From: Pipra filicauda
Lineage: Eukaryota; Chordata; Aves; Passeriformes; Pipridae
Direction: 5' to 3'
Length of the DNA stretch: 64,000 nt
Assembly (NCBI RefSeq): GCF_003945595.2
Contig: NW_024104998.1
Coordinates: forward strand, 6,144,721-6,208,720
The notes beneath the pieces were generated by a model. That model worked only from the letters and a program-made list of their open reading frames with translations. It was not told where the DNA came from and ran no database searches. Below, piece after piece: positions 1 to 14,324 of the stretch (positions are counted from its first letter, which is position 1; every line of letters starts with the position of its first letter). The position numbers and the translations under genes are program-made.

Positions 1-879
1 CGGGGAGCTGCACTGCACAGAGAGCAAACACAGGGCTGACACCACAGAGCAGCAGCTTCCCTGGGTTTATGCAACGTTTATGACTCCTGTTCAATTATGA
101 AGGAGAGCTTACCATGGAAACTGCAAGGAGCTGGTTTGTTTAAGATACAGAGCCCTCGTTTTAAGTGAGAGCTGTTCAAAGGCAAACACCCAAACTGCAC
201 TCAAGGCTTTGCATTTCCACCCGGCCCCCAGAAGACTTGGAGGCTACAAAACAAAGGCATTTGGAATTGTTCCTCCCTAAAGCTAAGGAGCCAGGTGAAA
301 GGAAGGAACGGATCCATTCCTTCATGCAGCCATTGTAGGGTTTGGAGGTTGGGAAATGCCGTTTTCCATGAGGCCCCCAAGACTGCAGTGGCTCAGCAGG
401 GCTGCCAGCCCACATCAGCTCCCGAACTGCGGAGCCGCAGGGACCGGTCCCAGTCCTGCACGGCCCACAGTCAGCAAGTGACCCAGTAATCCAATTAGGC
501 AGCAACATGGGCTGTCTGAAGATATAAAACAAAAGGAAACAGCGAAGGGAAAAGGAAATTATGCCTAAAGCAGAGCGTATCCTCATTACTCCCCTCATCT
601 CTAGCTGCAAGCTCAGTGTCTGGGAGATGGGGACAACACGCTACAGAAAGCCCAGCCTGGAATCATCATCAAGCACCAGGGCTGCTCTCTGACTGTATGG
701 AAGCCCAGGCAATGAAGAGACAGTCCTTCCTAACCAGCCTGGTCAGAAGAGCTTGGCATGATGACTCCAACCTGTTCCAGCTACTTAAGGTGCTTCCCTG
801 GCTTCTGTCATACGACACTCAGCCACTGCCAGGTATTCTGAGGAGTGTGTCACCCAGAAACCATAAGGCTGCAAAGGGA

Positions 880-947
880 CCAGGGGAGGGACTCAGTGAT
901 CCTCAAGAGCCCCTTCCAACTCCAGATATCCTGTGATTCCATGATCA
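880..947 (+). mobile_element. CR1 LINE 3' fragment, degraded
   Basis: CAGTGATCCTCAAGAGCCCC followed by TTCCAACTCC and a CTGTGATTCCATGA end resembles the extreme 3' end of CR1. The older sequence to its left may belong to the same copy. Confidence 0.5.
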
Positions 948-3424
948 TTTCTTCTGAACATGGCCCAGGCTGCTCCTCTGGGCCCTCCCTCAAGGTGTCC
1001 AGCTCCAAAGAGTATCCCATGGATGCCCCACATCCAACACTAACGTGAACAAGTTCAGGAGAAACCACCCATTCAGCTTCAAGGGTCAGAACCTCTAGGA
1101 GGAGAAGGGAAGCACACTTTTGCACTGTGAAAAAACACCACAATCCCAAAAAGGGGATTTCTGGGTAAAACAGGTGTTTAAGCTGCCCGTGGTTTTCCCG
1201 CATCTAAGAAATGAGCACAGCCAACATGCTAAAAACACATTTTAGGTAACTTTCTAGCTGAACTCTGGTTTCTGAGGAGACAGAAGATAACTACAGGTTC
1301 AAACTCAGAGCAAGAGATAGATTTGTTTGTGGGAGTAAAAGCTCAAAAGCACAAAACCTTTCGCCTCAGCTCCCATGCTGGAGGCTCAAACAGCATCATC
1401 TGGGTGCTGGGAAAACAACAAAATGAAAGGAAAAACACCTTATAAGTGCCATTGCTCTGGAAAATTAGAATTTTTAATAGGAAAGTAAGCATAAGGCTTG
1501 TTTTATATGATGATAACTATCAGCATGTCAGGAGTTTTTATGGTTTCTCCATTATCATAACAAAAGCATCTTGCTCAAACTGCAGGAGTTAAAAATGCAG
1601 AACATCCTGACTTCCTAAAGATAATTCTGCAAACAAGGAATGATGAGGATGCACTTCTACCACTGATTTCTTTTATTCAAAACTTTCTCAGCACTTTCAG
1701 TCTGCAGAGAGATCCAGATATTTTATCAAGATGGACCTGCAACCCAAGATCCAAGTTTGAAAGCAAGATAGGTTGAGGAGCTGAGCATCCATCTCTTGCT
1801 TAGAAAAACCCTTCTCCTGATTATTATCCTAAAGGGATTGCTTTGGCTCTGTACCTTGTGACACAAATAAAGAGGAGGCACCGTTTGCCGTGCTACCAAC
1901 ACCTGTCTGAGTGTGGCCAGCAGCTCCACAGGTCCAGGGAGCCACCAATTCCTCAGCAAACACAACATTTTTGTACCCTCTCCACGGACAATTAGCAACA
2001 GAAGCCTGAAACGTCAAAACCCAACTCTTAATTACCGAAGTCAGCACTTAATGACTCCAATTACATTTCCACTGATTTCTGAAAATTGGATTCTTCACCA
2101 CACTTGCCGTGTTTAAATGAGTTTTTTACCTCATCCATGGTAATTATACTCTGACAAACCAAATTAAAATACAGCAGAGATTTCTAAAATCCTACTTGAA
2201 AATAGTGGGGATTTAAGGACAAAAAAATTTCTTAAGCCCCCTGCCTTCCACATTTTTTAACGCATTCCTTTCAGGGCCCAGCAGTGCAGAGGGTTAAAAG
2301 ATGAGATATGCAAAGGACAGTTATGTTGTTAAAATGCCATTGAAAGGGTGTTTTAGAAGTAGAAAACAGTCTTATTTCTGTGATAGAAACTCAGTATCTT
2401 AACCCCCATATCACGGAAATTTGCTTCTTATTTTATTCTAAATCCCAAAGTTACTCTTCTCAGGTTCACCATCAGAGTGATCCCAACAACGAGGAGATTC
2501 ATTGGGAAGGAATAAATACATTTCTCAGTCACAACTACCAGCTTCTGGATCTAACCTCTGTGCTGAGACCCACCGACAACACGTGCCTCTGGGATAATCC
2601 TGGCCTCTGCAGGATGCAGCTGTACCCATTTGGGGACACCTTCCCCTTTATCAGGGAATTATTTTCAAGTTCCTGTTCGTAATTAGCACTAGAAATAGAA
2701 AAGGACAGGAGAGTCCATTTCAAGGAACTAAGCCACCAGTGGAAAGAAGGCATAAAACCACAGTATTTTAGGGCTCATATGATACAGAGAGCAGCAAATT
2801 CTCCACAGAACATGCCCTTTCCATGTATTTTTCTCCTGAAAAGGGGGGAAATAAAAACCACTAACAGCCCCTAATCCCTTTGCCAACCTCCAAACTCAAA
2901 GATCCTCTAGTTCCTCACGGCATCCAAAGCCCATCACAGCTCCAGAGGAGCACAGAGCAAAGCTGGTGCACGTGTTCAGTGTGTACAGTGTGAACTCAGG
3001 AGGACACATTCACAGGGTCACATTCTCACCCTGCCACAGGGATATAACGTGCTGCTGTCACAGCTGCTTCTTGCAATACCTTTTCGTTCTGCTTGTTTCC
3101 ACTTTATTTTTATTCTCATCTTTCGCAAAGACTCATTACTCAGCAGTGGTTGTTGGATTTTATGTTCACATATGGTTTAAAGAGGTGGCTGTTTAATGTT
3201 CCCTATATGTAAATAACTACACGCTGCTCCAGTCCCTGCTGTGCAGGGGAAGGAATGATTAGATCATAAATCTCAAACACAGAAACACGTCAAGTTGGTT
3301 CTCATCTACAAACACATTAGAGCTTACTCTGGGTTACATTTTCTACCTTCCCTTTTACCCATGAATCCCCACTGCTTTTAATGAGCACATAAAGCAGCCA
3401 GCAACAGGAAAAATTAGCCCAAAA
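948..3424. other. Non-coding interval, probable intron
   Basis: AT-moderate sequence with no exon or repeat that I recognise. The same holds for 1-879. Confidence 0.5.
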
Positions 3425-3660
3425 AGCAGGAGTCCCCAAGACATCAGGAGAAATTTCTTCATGGAAAGGGTTGTCAGGCACTGGAAGGGGCTGCCCAGGA
3501 AGGTGGTGGAGTCCCCACCCCTGGAGGTGTCCCAGGGAGGCCTGGCCATGGCACTCAGTGAGTGCTCTGGGCTGGGGGACAAGGTGGGCATTGGGCACAG
3601 GGTGGATCCATGGTCTGGGAGGGCTTTTCCACCCTCAATTATTCTGTGATTCCGTGAGCC
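3425..3660 (+). mobile_element. CR1 LINE 3' end
   Basis: Typical wording ACATCAGGAGAAATTTCTTC, GGAAGGGGCTGCCCAGGAAG and GGAGGTGTCCCAGGGAGGCC, ending TTATTCTGTGATTCCGTGA. Truncated at its 5' end as usual for CR1. Confidence 0.93.
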
Positions 3661-3730
3661 TGAGCCTGAGGAAAAAGGAGTCACTGCACAGGGAGCTGGT
3701 TTAACTCCCAGCCAAGAGCAACCACGGGAC

Positions 3731-3855
3731 AACCCTGGAATCACAGACTGGTCTGGGTTGGAAGGGACCTTAAACCCCTCCAGTGCCAACTCCCTGCCCT
3801 GGGCAGGAACACCTTGGACCAGCCCAGGCGGCCCAGCAGTGCCAAGGTAAGAGCC
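3731..3855 (-). mobile_element. CR1 LINE 3' end, inverted relative to its neighbour
   Basis: AATCACAGACTGGTCTGGGT and GGAAGGGACCTTAAA at the left mark the 3' end of a minus-strand copy; GGCAGGAACACCTTGGACCA follows. Its tail faces the tail of the plus-strand copy 70 bases away. Confidence 0.88.
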
Positions 3856-6800
3856 AGGAGGGGCAAACACCTGCATTCTGAATGACTCTGCCTCTCCTGT
3901 AACTGTGGCACAACCCCAGTGCTGCTGCTGGAAACCAAAACACGTTTTTCAGCGTAATTTATCATCTTTTTAACACAGCTGACAGTATTCATTTCAAATC
4001 GAAGCTCCCAGGCCAAGCACATTAAAACCATTTCTATTTTTCAGAAGTGAACGCTGTGAGGGCCAGGAGCAACATTAACATACCCACTAACATTTCCAGC
4101 TTGTCCAGTATCAGAAACCAGCACGTAGAAAAATCTTTTGAACTTTCCAAGGCATGGAAATGCTCTTTATTTAAAGAGGAGATACATAATTCATTGCTCA
4201 GCTGGTCTCCCTTCCTTGCTGATCCACGACAGATCACAGGAAACATTCCTACTCCCTGCCACCCCTGCTCCTCATACTCCCAGGCCTTTCAGAGCAAGGA
4301 AAGCAAAGCAGAAAAAGCTCTTGATGGCTATTGGGAAGACATCCTATACCCACAGGTAAAGGGGAAGCAGACCTCCTTCACGAGCACCCCCAGGCAGCCC
4401 ATGCTGCTACCCACAAAGGCACCAAAATCACCCAAAATCTGTGATACCACAAACAGGTGCAGGCACTCCCCCCTGCAACCACCTGCCTAGGTGGTGTGGT
4501 GGGTGTAGAAATCAGTCTCTGGTGGCAAACAACCAACCAAAACCAGGAAAAGACTCATAAGGCAGAAATGAAGGTGCCAATCAAGAAGGCAGGAAGAAAG
4601 GAAAAAAGATCCTTGGCCTGTGGAACAGGCAGGAGACAGCCTGAAACTGGGTATTAACTCAATTTATACAAATGCAATCCAAGCTATCGAGTTTGGGCAT
4701 AGTCTGTCTGCACTGAGGAGTCACTGGAGTGACTGTAACAGCTACAGGATCCAGAAGATCCAAACCAATACTGCAGGATGAGGATGGGAGGAACCCCAAA
4801 GCTGCTCAGGTTTGCCTTTCCCCTCCCCATACCACCCACACACACGCTCCATGTCCTAATGAGGAATCCTTGCCCAAGTCCAGCCCCTGTGCCTGATTTC
4901 TGCTGACCCTGAAGTTATCCTGCAGCTCTAACAACAGATGATGGATCTCATTTCCTACCCCAGCAGCCTCTGTTGCGTGGCATTGCTCTGCATATTAATG
5001 ATCCCTAATGACACCTAAAAGCCTCTGCAAAGTCTCACATATGGATTTTACCACTTAGTGCGAAGCTATAAAGAGCCCACAGTGGCAGAGCATGTTTAAT
5101 GACCAAAACCAGGAAAGCATTCATTAAGACATCCTCTTACTCTTGTGGAAAGGGGCATTAAGATGATTTTTCTCCTGGACCAGCAGTGGCAGGTGAGGAA
5201 GGTGATGAGTAATATTAGTCTGAAAGAGATCCTTAAAACATGCATTATTTAAATTGGCAGGGAATAAGCCTATTCAGTGAAAGAAGGGTGGGGAAAAAAG
5301 GGTCAGGGGAGTGAAGGAAAAGAGCTGCCTGCTCGCCTGTGACATCGTCAGCTTTAGACACCGATGGAGATTCATCCTGAGGAATATAAATCACCTCCCG
5401 TCAGGACTCCTGGAATTCAGCACTTCCTGTGGCTGCTAAAGAGGCACTGTCAGCTGATCCCTGATTCTCAAGTTTGGGATGACAACTGGGGGGGATATGG
5501 CTGAAAAGAAGGGTTAATTAAACAAAGAGGCAAATAGGCAAGAGCCTTTAGGAATTGATTAGGCAATGGAAGTAAATGACTTGGCAAAACAACCCTGATC
5601 TCACTGCCAGAGTTATAAAAACATCCAGGAGATGCAGAGCTGTGCTAGTGATTGATATTCTCACTGTATTTTCCTGCAGCAATGGGGAGTGTGGGACATT
5701 TATTGGGGCAAATGAAATCATAACCAAGCCATGTCCTTTTCTACTCTGTGCAAGAAGAAAGAGCTGCCAAGGATATCTTCATCCAGAAACCAAAGCACCA
5801 CCAAGGACTTAGGAAAATGATCACGTTGCCAAAATAAGGCTCAGAAAAATATACTCATCAAGCTCACGTGGAATTGGTTGTTTCCTTGCTTGGAGGAACA
5901 GTGCACCAACATTCACACAGTGACCAAAACCAGAACCCATATTCCTTCCACATTTCTGCTCTATAGAGCAGACTACATTTTCCACTCTCCTGTGCAGATC
6001 TATTTCTGTTTGTTTGGGAAGTCACACGGCATGGGGAAGGCCCTGAGCCTTGGGGAAAAAAATACATGTCAAACGTAGACCATGCCTGTGTTACACACCC
6101 AAAAGTTACTTCATGTTTTTTGTGATACACCAGTAAAGAAAAGAGACTTCAGTCTGGGTTCAAGTCTCGAATCATCGCGTTCATGAGGTCAAGACTACAG
6201 CTGGTATAAATTTACTTACCACCACCATAAATCCCAGCATGGTAACACTGAAATATTCTGGCTGTCAGAGCAGGGACGTTCAGACTGCCCTGCATTTTTA
6301 ACCTTGATTATACATAATTGTTAATCACTGACCCATTCTCTGGCCGCCCTCGGCTCCAGCACGTTGCTAAGCGACCCGTTTTTGCTCCAGATACATTTTA
6401 AACTCCGGTTAAGAAGTGGCCAAAAGTCAACGAAGTGAGGATTGAGATTATTGTGGACAGATACGAGGTGGGAAGTGAGTGAGACCCACGGACACCTCTA
6501 CCCAAAGTGCAGTAACACCCAGTGCCACCTTGAAACCCCCTCAGAGCAGCCCCACAGCTCACACATCTCCCGGAGAAAACCAGGCTGCTCTCCCAGAACT
6601 AATGGGAATATCCTCTCCCAGCCAGGAGGGCAGGGATTTTCTAGGTTAAAAATAATCAGGTAGAATTAATCAAGCAGAGGGTAGAAATTATCCAAGCCCA
6701 TGTTTCTCTGTGAACTGTGGGCCTGGCAAGCGGCACTTGGAGCAGCCAAATTCCTTCTGCTGCTCCCTTAAACAGCCTGGGGCTCTCCTGCCCACCAGGA

Positions 6801-7493
6801 TCCTTTGGATTTGTGGGAAGGGACCTCAGAACTCCAGGACTTTTATCCTTCTGGCAAACTTGCGTGGGGACACAGGGCAGCGTTCACAGTCCTCCCTGTG
6901 CCATTTATCTCTACTTTCCCCCTCTCTTTTTATTTTGAAAACACTGTAAAAAATAAGGGCAGCACTCCCTGTATTATATAAATCTTAGACAAATGTGTCC
7001 TTCTCTTGCTATTTCACTCCTGTATCACCATCCCATTAACAACCACTGTAGTATGTAGTTTTTAGCCAAAGAAACTTGATTTTCGTCCTATAGAAACCAC
7101 TTGTTAAAATGCTACAGTTACACAGAAGCAAGACTGAGCAGTCACCTCAATTGCTGCAGGATTCACGAGGAACAGGCAGGCAGGAAAACTCCAAAGTTCT
7201 GCTTTTCCTGCCTTTTCTTCTTTTAAATATGACCTAGTGGTATGGGTTACAGTCCCAGCTGTAGTTACTGGTGCAACCAGTGTAAATTAGACATTTGTGA
7301 TCAGGTTCCCAAAGCAGCTGAGCATTTCAGTAGGAGGCTGTGGCCTTGTGCCAGAGTGGGAACTCCAGTAGCTGAACATGCTTTCTTGTTTTCAGAACTG
7401 TTATCAGGTCAATACACTGATGCAAACACGTCTCCCTTTCTTTTGGTTTTCCTCTAAACCTTCAAGAAAACTTTGAGTAAAGCCTAACTTGTT
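3856..7493. other. Non-coding interval, probable intron
   Basis: No recognised exon, RNA gene or repeat. Small open frames lack codon bias and splice context. Confidence 0.5.
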
Positions 7494-7614
7494 TGAGGCC
7501 AGGTTGGACAGGGTTTGGTCTAATGGAAGGTGTCCCTGCCCATGGCAGGGAGTTGGAACTGGATGAGCTTTAAGGTCCCTTCAAACACAAACCATTCTGG
7601 GATTGCCTGATTCT
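7494..7614 (+). mobile_element. CR1 LINE 3' end
   Basis: GGCCAGGTTGGACAGGGTTT, TGGAAGGTGTCCCTGCCCAT and CTTTAAGGTCCCTTCAA, ending TTCTGGGATTGCCTGATTCT. Confidence 0.92.
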
Positions 7615-10600
7615 ACAAAGTACTGGGGTAAAAACACCCAGACAAAGACTTCCAGCTTGTGCCTCTCTTTTCCTGTCAAGAATCTCCTCAAAGTCAGGCC
7701 AGGCTACACCACCAATGTTTTAAGAGTACCAGGCATGGCTTAAAGCAAAACGTAGGCTGTATTTTGTAAAGAGGGAGAGGAAGATTTGGACAACCAGATG
7801 ATTGCCAGGGACACCACGTGCAGACAAAATGCAGAGAGGTGTAAGGATCAAGAGGCTGCTCTGAAATTATTAGCTTGGAAGAGAAATGATTAAGCATGAA
7901 GAAGTCATACAAAACCAGGGGGCCCCCTGAGTAATTTGACCACTTCTGTTTGGACTGGTTTTTGGTAGTTTGTTCTAAAGGAGTGAAAACCTTCACCCAT
8001 CTTGCCTTCACTGCTGCTGCTGCAGCCAAGTGGGTTTGTCCCACATGCTGAGACCAAGTTGTGCAGCACAAAGTTCTGTCCCTGCCCTGTCAGTCACCAC
8101 AGGCAACAGGATCCCATCACCTCCAGCTGACCCCTGGAGTTAAGTATTGTTCCATGAAAAAGTCCTGGAGATGGCTGATGGCAATCTGCCCTCCAGACAG
8201 ACGGGCCTTGCACAACTCCCGACTTGCATCCCAAGCCAAGGCACCGTCCCGCAGGATTCGGACCGGAGACAAACACCCGCAGCACAGGGGAAGGGGACGA
8301 GCCAGGAACGCAAAACCAGGGGCTTCGGGAAGGCTGCTGGGATTAACGACGACGTTTCCACCGGCTCTGCAGAGGAAGAGCGAGAGACAACGCAGAGTAG
8401 GAAACTCTGCCAAACAAAACTGCTGGGAGCTGGATTGCTCAGTGTTCCCTTCTGCGAGCAAAGCTTCCAGGAAAAGAAAACAAACCCCTTTTGGTCCGAG
8501 AAGCGCCTGGAGTACAAAACCTGGACTCGGCTCTGTTCTCTGCCTTCCCCAAGAATCAGAAGGATCCGTGGTCAGAGCAGAAGGACAGTGCAATGTGTGT
8601 GCACAGAGACATCAAACAGGCGATGCTGCGTCAGGAGACGGACAGCAGAAGTAATTTTGGGCCCACTGGCCTCTGCAGAAGGATAACAAAAGAAAAAAGG
8701 AACTCTGAAGAGCTTCAAAATTCAAAACACTTCTTGGAGGAAGAGAGCCATGAGTAGCACCCGACAGATGTTGCAGTTGTTAAATGTTTGATGCCTGCAG
8801 GCATCGGGCAACCGGCCTCACGCCAAAAGCAGAGGTGACTGCTGAGGTCACTGCAGGTCTGGCCACTGCAGACACCTGAGGACAAGCCTAAAAGTTTCAA
8901 TGAACTCCATGATCCCTGAAGAAAGAAAAAAAACGATAAAAAGGCATAGAAAGACACCCAGCACTGGACTGCACAGCGCTCCACTCCACTGGACAGGAAC
9001 AAAAGCTGACCATGCATAAAAAATGACAACACGCATTTGGAGCCAAATTCTTACTTCATCAGACCTATTAAACCATCAAGGGGAGCCTCAACCTACTCAG
9101 CTCTAGAGAAACAAGCACCAGGCTAACACTTTCCCTGTTCTCTCCCTCATGCCAGCCTCCCCAGGATGCCAGGGGATGGAAGCCCTCCTCCTTCTCCTCC
9201 CATCCCACATCACAGGGATGCACACAGGGCAGAGCTGACACAGCCACTCCTGTGCTGAATCCCTTCTCATAAAGCTGCCTCACGTTCCCAAAGAGCCATT
9301 AATCCGTCACCCTTCAGCTCTAAAATTCATACAAATTATTTTATTCATAATTAATTAAGGTCTCTAAATGTGGAAATTAAATTACCATTTACAGAGCAAA
9401 AGGAGATGGCACAGGAAAACCTGGATAGCAGCAATAGCTCTGCATGGATCAGGAGGACATGGGGGGTGGGGACTATCTGGCAGTGTTGTGGAGTCACACA
9501 GTGAAATCTGTACTAGGTCAAAACACAGATTACAGCATCTTTGAAAAGCTGCTCAGGTCCAGTCCCAAGAGACCTTTAAGTCAGAGGTGCCAAATTAACC
9601 CCAAAACTCAGGTTCCCCCTTGACTCTGCTGTTAATAATCCCCTGGACTCTTGTACTAGGAGCACATTTTGAGGACAGCTAAAGACCCAGCATTCCTTCT
9701 GTTGCCTGGCTCCTCCGCTGGAAAACAAGCTGCTGGGAGAACAAAAGAGCTGCTCCTCCTCACGTGTATTTAGCCTCACCTTTCCATTCGAATCAGGCTG
9801 CCAGAGAGGAGAGAACATACAGGAAAACAGATGGCCCTGCGCTGAACACGAGGCATAACTCACTCGAGGGGCCAGGAGGGAGACGGGATGAGCAGGCTGA
9901 GGATCAACACCACCACGGAATTCAGCCATACAGGCACAGCAGGGCTCTGCTGTAACAAATACCACAGCCACGGATGTTTTCTCCTTAACTCAGAAGGGAA
10001 AGACTGTGAAAAGTTACTTTGCTTCTCATTTCAATGGCAAAGGAGCATCAGAATCAATGACAGGGATGATTCCACGACAAGTTTCAAAGGCAACTCTCTC
10101 CCATCCCTGATAGCCCATGGATGCACTCGGTATCAGAATCCAATACAGGAGTAACACGATCTTTTTCCCTTATATTCAGCTACTGGTTTGCCCAGTTGCC
10201 AAGGGATTTTTAGGGTAAGAAGATGGCAAGGAGATGGTCTGTACACAATTACTCAAGGAGACCAGGAAACAGATGTGTCCCAGACATTCCCATGCTCAGC
10301 CAGGCAGGCAGATTGCAGGAAGGCTAATGGCCATGTTGAAATTCAAAGAAGAAAAGGTTCATATAAGTGACCTTTCTGGTTTCCATGCAGCCAAAAATAA
10401 CAACACACCAATTACAGGGAAGTTTCAGGACCAGATTCCCCCCAAGCCCCCAGAGCCCTCAGTGAAGTCAGGGAAGGCTGTGCTAACAGCATGCACAAGT
10501 TTTCCTGACAGAGGGAACAGGGGGAGGCTCCTCACAGCACCCCTCAGGAGCCTTTCAGGATCAGCCCTTCACTTGGCAAGACAAACCCCACCAAGCCAAG

Positions 10601-11192
10601 GAACAGCACAGGCATGTTTTGTTGCTGAGAAAGCAGGCTCTGAAGAGATGGAGAATGTGGATAGCAGGAACAAGAAGAACTGCTCCGTCTGGTCTCCCTT
10701 CCCCGCTCACCCATCGCCACGGACCCGCTGTCTCTGTGAATCCAACCAACTGGTAATTCCCCTTCTGCCGCTGACGCACAAAGGATGCGAGGCCTCAATT
10801 AGGGATCCGTGTCTCACAGGCTGTCAGAACTCCTGCCTTCGGCTCCACAGTGCCCCGGGTCAGTTCCTGACGGGGAGCTGCTCCACACAGCTCTGAGGCT
10901 GGCACTTCCAGAGCGCCTGCAGACACACGGGCAGAGGTACGGAACCGGGCGCCACAAGAAACGCAGCCGCTGTGGAACAGCCAGTTTTGAAACCCCACGG
11001 TTTGTTCCTTGCAATATGTCCTTTAGAAACTGATGCTTTCCCTTTCAGTTCAGGCTTTTCCACTTTTCCACGCTGCTGCTGATGGTTTCAGTCCGCCAGA
11101 GGCCCAGGCATGTGCTCGGCTTTACCTGCCTACCCAAGGCCTTTATTTACACACCATAAGAGTTAAGCAGATGCCCAAAGCGCAGTTGGTGT
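7615..11192. other. Non-coding interval, probable intron
   Basis: The longest open frame (8061-8654, plus) has overlapping open frames on both strands in a G+C-richer patch and matches no protein I know. An AT-rich patch with several TAATTA-type motifs lies at 9330-9385. Confidence 0.5.
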
Positions 11193-11427
11193 TTCAGGGC
11201 CATATCCAAGGGGAGGTTCAGGTTGGACATCAGGAGGAATTTCTCCGTGGAAAAGGTTGTTAAACATTGGAAGGGGCTGCCCAGGGAGGTGGGGGAGTCC
11301 CCACCTCTAGAGGTGTCCAAGGAACGACTGCATGTGGCACTCAGTGCTCTGGCCTAGTTGACAAGGTGGTGATGGGTCACAGGCTGGATTTGATCCCAAA
11401 GGTCTTTTCCAACCTATGTTGGAAATG
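11193..11427 (+). mobile_element. CR1 LINE 3' end
   Basis: GGTTGGACATCAGGAGGAAT, GGAAGGGGCTGCCCAGGGAG and GTCTTTTCCAACC; same subfamily style as the copy at 3.4 kb but more diverged. Confidence 0.92.
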
Positions 11428-14324
11428 ATGGCATGTATGTGATGGCAGCATCAAGGTGCTATGAAATAAGAAGACCCATGTGAGAAGCAAGCTGAGGTGC
11501 CCCTCACACCACATACTGCATTTCAACATCCCTGCCACGCTGAGGGGAGCAAAAGGCCCCTCCAAAGGCAGCTCTGCTATGATTTATGTTCAGACCTCTC
11601 CCTGAAGACCTCAAGAGTTGCAGCCACATCCCAGGTGCCCACATGGCACAAACGCAGACCCCAGCCTGTCTCCCAAGAGCTGTGGTAGCAATGCCCCACT
11701 ATCCAGCAGCACACACACAGACCCTCGAGCACGGCAGACAGGAAAACAGCAATTTCCTCAGCAGGACCATTTTTGTTAAGGGCACGACCTGGAGCAGCAC
11801 AGACACCTTCTGCAAACCACCCCCACCGAACCCAGCACACATCACACATCATAAATACCACCCCTCAGCTGGCCATCAAGGGCTTTTCTTCCTAATGAGC
11901 TTTTTCAAACCATAGCAGACAATGACCACAAAACAATCACAAAGAATAATATTTGAAAATGCCAATTAGGGAGAGTATATGAACAAAGTTTCAAAAGAGA
12001 AAAACAACTTCAACAAAGACACTCTTCATTTTTACCCAGCTACAGACAGTACTTATTTGAGGCAAAACATTTTGCTGGAAAACATAGAACTGTAGAATAG
12101 GATTTGTTTTAATTATGTAACTCTGACTTCCCACACAAACAAATCCAGCTATGGAAAATGCCATACCTTGGCTTTTAAAATGGCACGAGTCGAGCCAAGG
12201 AGAAGAAGATTGCACGGTAATTAACGCTTCCTTGCAATCTACAAGGTATTCACCACTTGGTTTTGCCCACGGGAATTAAACACTGCTGCAAAGTGACATA
12301 AAACACTGTTCCAGAGTAAAATCTGTCTCTGCCCTGTCCTCATTTCTCCCTGGAAAAATCTGCATGTGCACGTGAACGGAGACGAGCGGGTGAGCTCATG
12401 AAGGCAGAGGGGCTGCCCCTTCTCCCCTTCCCAGCCTGGGCACCACCTCTCCACCCCTCACTGCCAGGGCACCCAGGGAGTGGCTGGGAACCAGTGGCCA
12501 GTCCAGCCCCTGCCACCTGTCCCAGAGGTACCCAGGGCTGCTCTGGATGGCTTTGGACACCCGGCACGGCTCTGCTGCCCCTTCCCACCGGGACCAGCAG
12601 CAAAGCCAACGCAGCTGGTCGTGGCGTGGCAGCCAAAGGTCACCACCAGAAACCACAGCTACCCCCAGTGCAGGAAACTGTCTTCAAGTATGAAAACTTT
12701 TTATTTCAGCTCCATTTCTGTACAGCTGAAGCATCCCAAGCCGCCCGGGGTTATCAGCATAAACATCAAACGTGCGGAGCCGCATTAGGCGCGTCAGCAG
12801 CTGCCCCAGTCACAGCTCCACGAGCAATGCCAGAGTAAATTGCCAACCTGCCAACCAGCACCAGGATCCCAGGGAATTGGATGCACAGGAAAAAAGAAAA
12901 AAAAAAACTAGATGCATATACGGATAGTTAAGAAGAAAGCAGGCCAGGCAATTAAAAAGGAAAGAACATCATCGAATTTCTTCACATCAGAGGAGAAATC
13001 ATCATCCAGGCTATTCCACTCCATTAATTTTTTAGCAGTGCTACCCATTCAAGTCAAATATCAGATTGAGAATTCATACTTTTAGTCTTTTGAAGCAAAC
13101 CTTCTTCTATAAAAAGGAGAACTGACCTGACAGCAATTCATTTGCAGTGGGGGGGGGGGGGAAGGGATTCCCTGTCACACACAGCAAATTTGGTAGCAAC
13201 ACTACAATTATTGCAAACTGGTTTCAGCAATACATCTGATTTGAAAGGTGCTCAGAAGCCAAGGCTTGAAAAAAAGCCAGTAAAGTCAAATACTTTTGCA
13301 GTGAAGCATTCAGAGGTAGCAGGTTTTTTGGGAGCTTTTACATATTTATTTATTCATTATTTTTTTCCTCCCCAGTTTGTGTCACCGTTATATCTAAAGC
13401 TTGATCTAAACCCCAAAGGAGGAAATACCAGTTTACTGTATTTTTATATACTGTTTAAGCAGCAGGAGGAGATTTTTGGACCCTCCCTCAGGCAGCAGCC
13501 ACAGAGCCAAACTGCTTTCCCAGGGAAGAAGCTGAGAGCTAGTCCTGCCAGTGAGATGCTCACACCAACTCTCCTCGCTTTAACGAGGGGTTAGTCCTGA
13601 TCTCCTTGCCTACAGAGAAGAAATTTAACTGATGGAAGGACAACCTTCTCTCAGGCCCAACAAAGCAGAGCCCAAATTCCCCCAGCATCTAAATGGTTTC
13701 CAAAGGGAATTCCCACAGCCAAGGAAGGGAGAGCAACAGCAATTCCATAAAGCCATAAGAGGTGCAAAACAGAGCAACAACCACCCATCAAAGACACATC
13801 CTGCTATTTCTGCACAGACAACTTCTGTAAAAAAAAAAAAAAGAAGAGGGAAAAAAAAAGCAAACTGCTGCTTAAAATATACTTTGGAAGTTACATAAGG
13901 GATGTTTAAAAAACTAAAACCCTACTAATTCTTTGTTAAAAGGAAACATCCTGAGCGAAAGCCTTAGGAAGAAAACCAAATAAACTCCTGACACAATTGC
14001 ACACCACTGACTCAGGAGCTCTGTGCTGCATGCACACAAGCAGTCTGGAGGCAGGGCTTCCCCTGCCCTTCCGAGTGTTCAACTCCTCTGCTCTCAACAC
14101 TGGCTCAGATAAATAAATCAAATTGAATAAGGTATGCATGAGTAACTCCTGACTTCAAATATTTATGGAAGACTATTATCATTACCCCCAATGTGGGTCA
14201 CCCCCAGTGCCAAGGCCGCCATATCCACAGCACAAAGACATCCAGAACCACAGCAAGGGCAGCAAGGACTAGTGAGGATGAGCATCAGGAATGTTCTTTG
14301 CCACCTGGATCACTCAGAGCTGCT
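11428..14324. other. Non-coding interval, probable intron
   Basis: Contains the G13 run at 13149 and A-rich runs at 12895-12906 and 13829-13858. No gene seen. Confidence 0.5.
13149..13161. repeat. G13 homopolymer
   Basis: Thirteen G in a row on the plus strand. Length in the assembly is likely to be uncertain. Confidence 0.8.

Noticed and set aside
8061..8686. Overlapping 179-197 codon plus-strand open frames
   Set aside because: Two different plus frames and two minus frames are open at once, the sign of composition. No recognised domain or splice sites.
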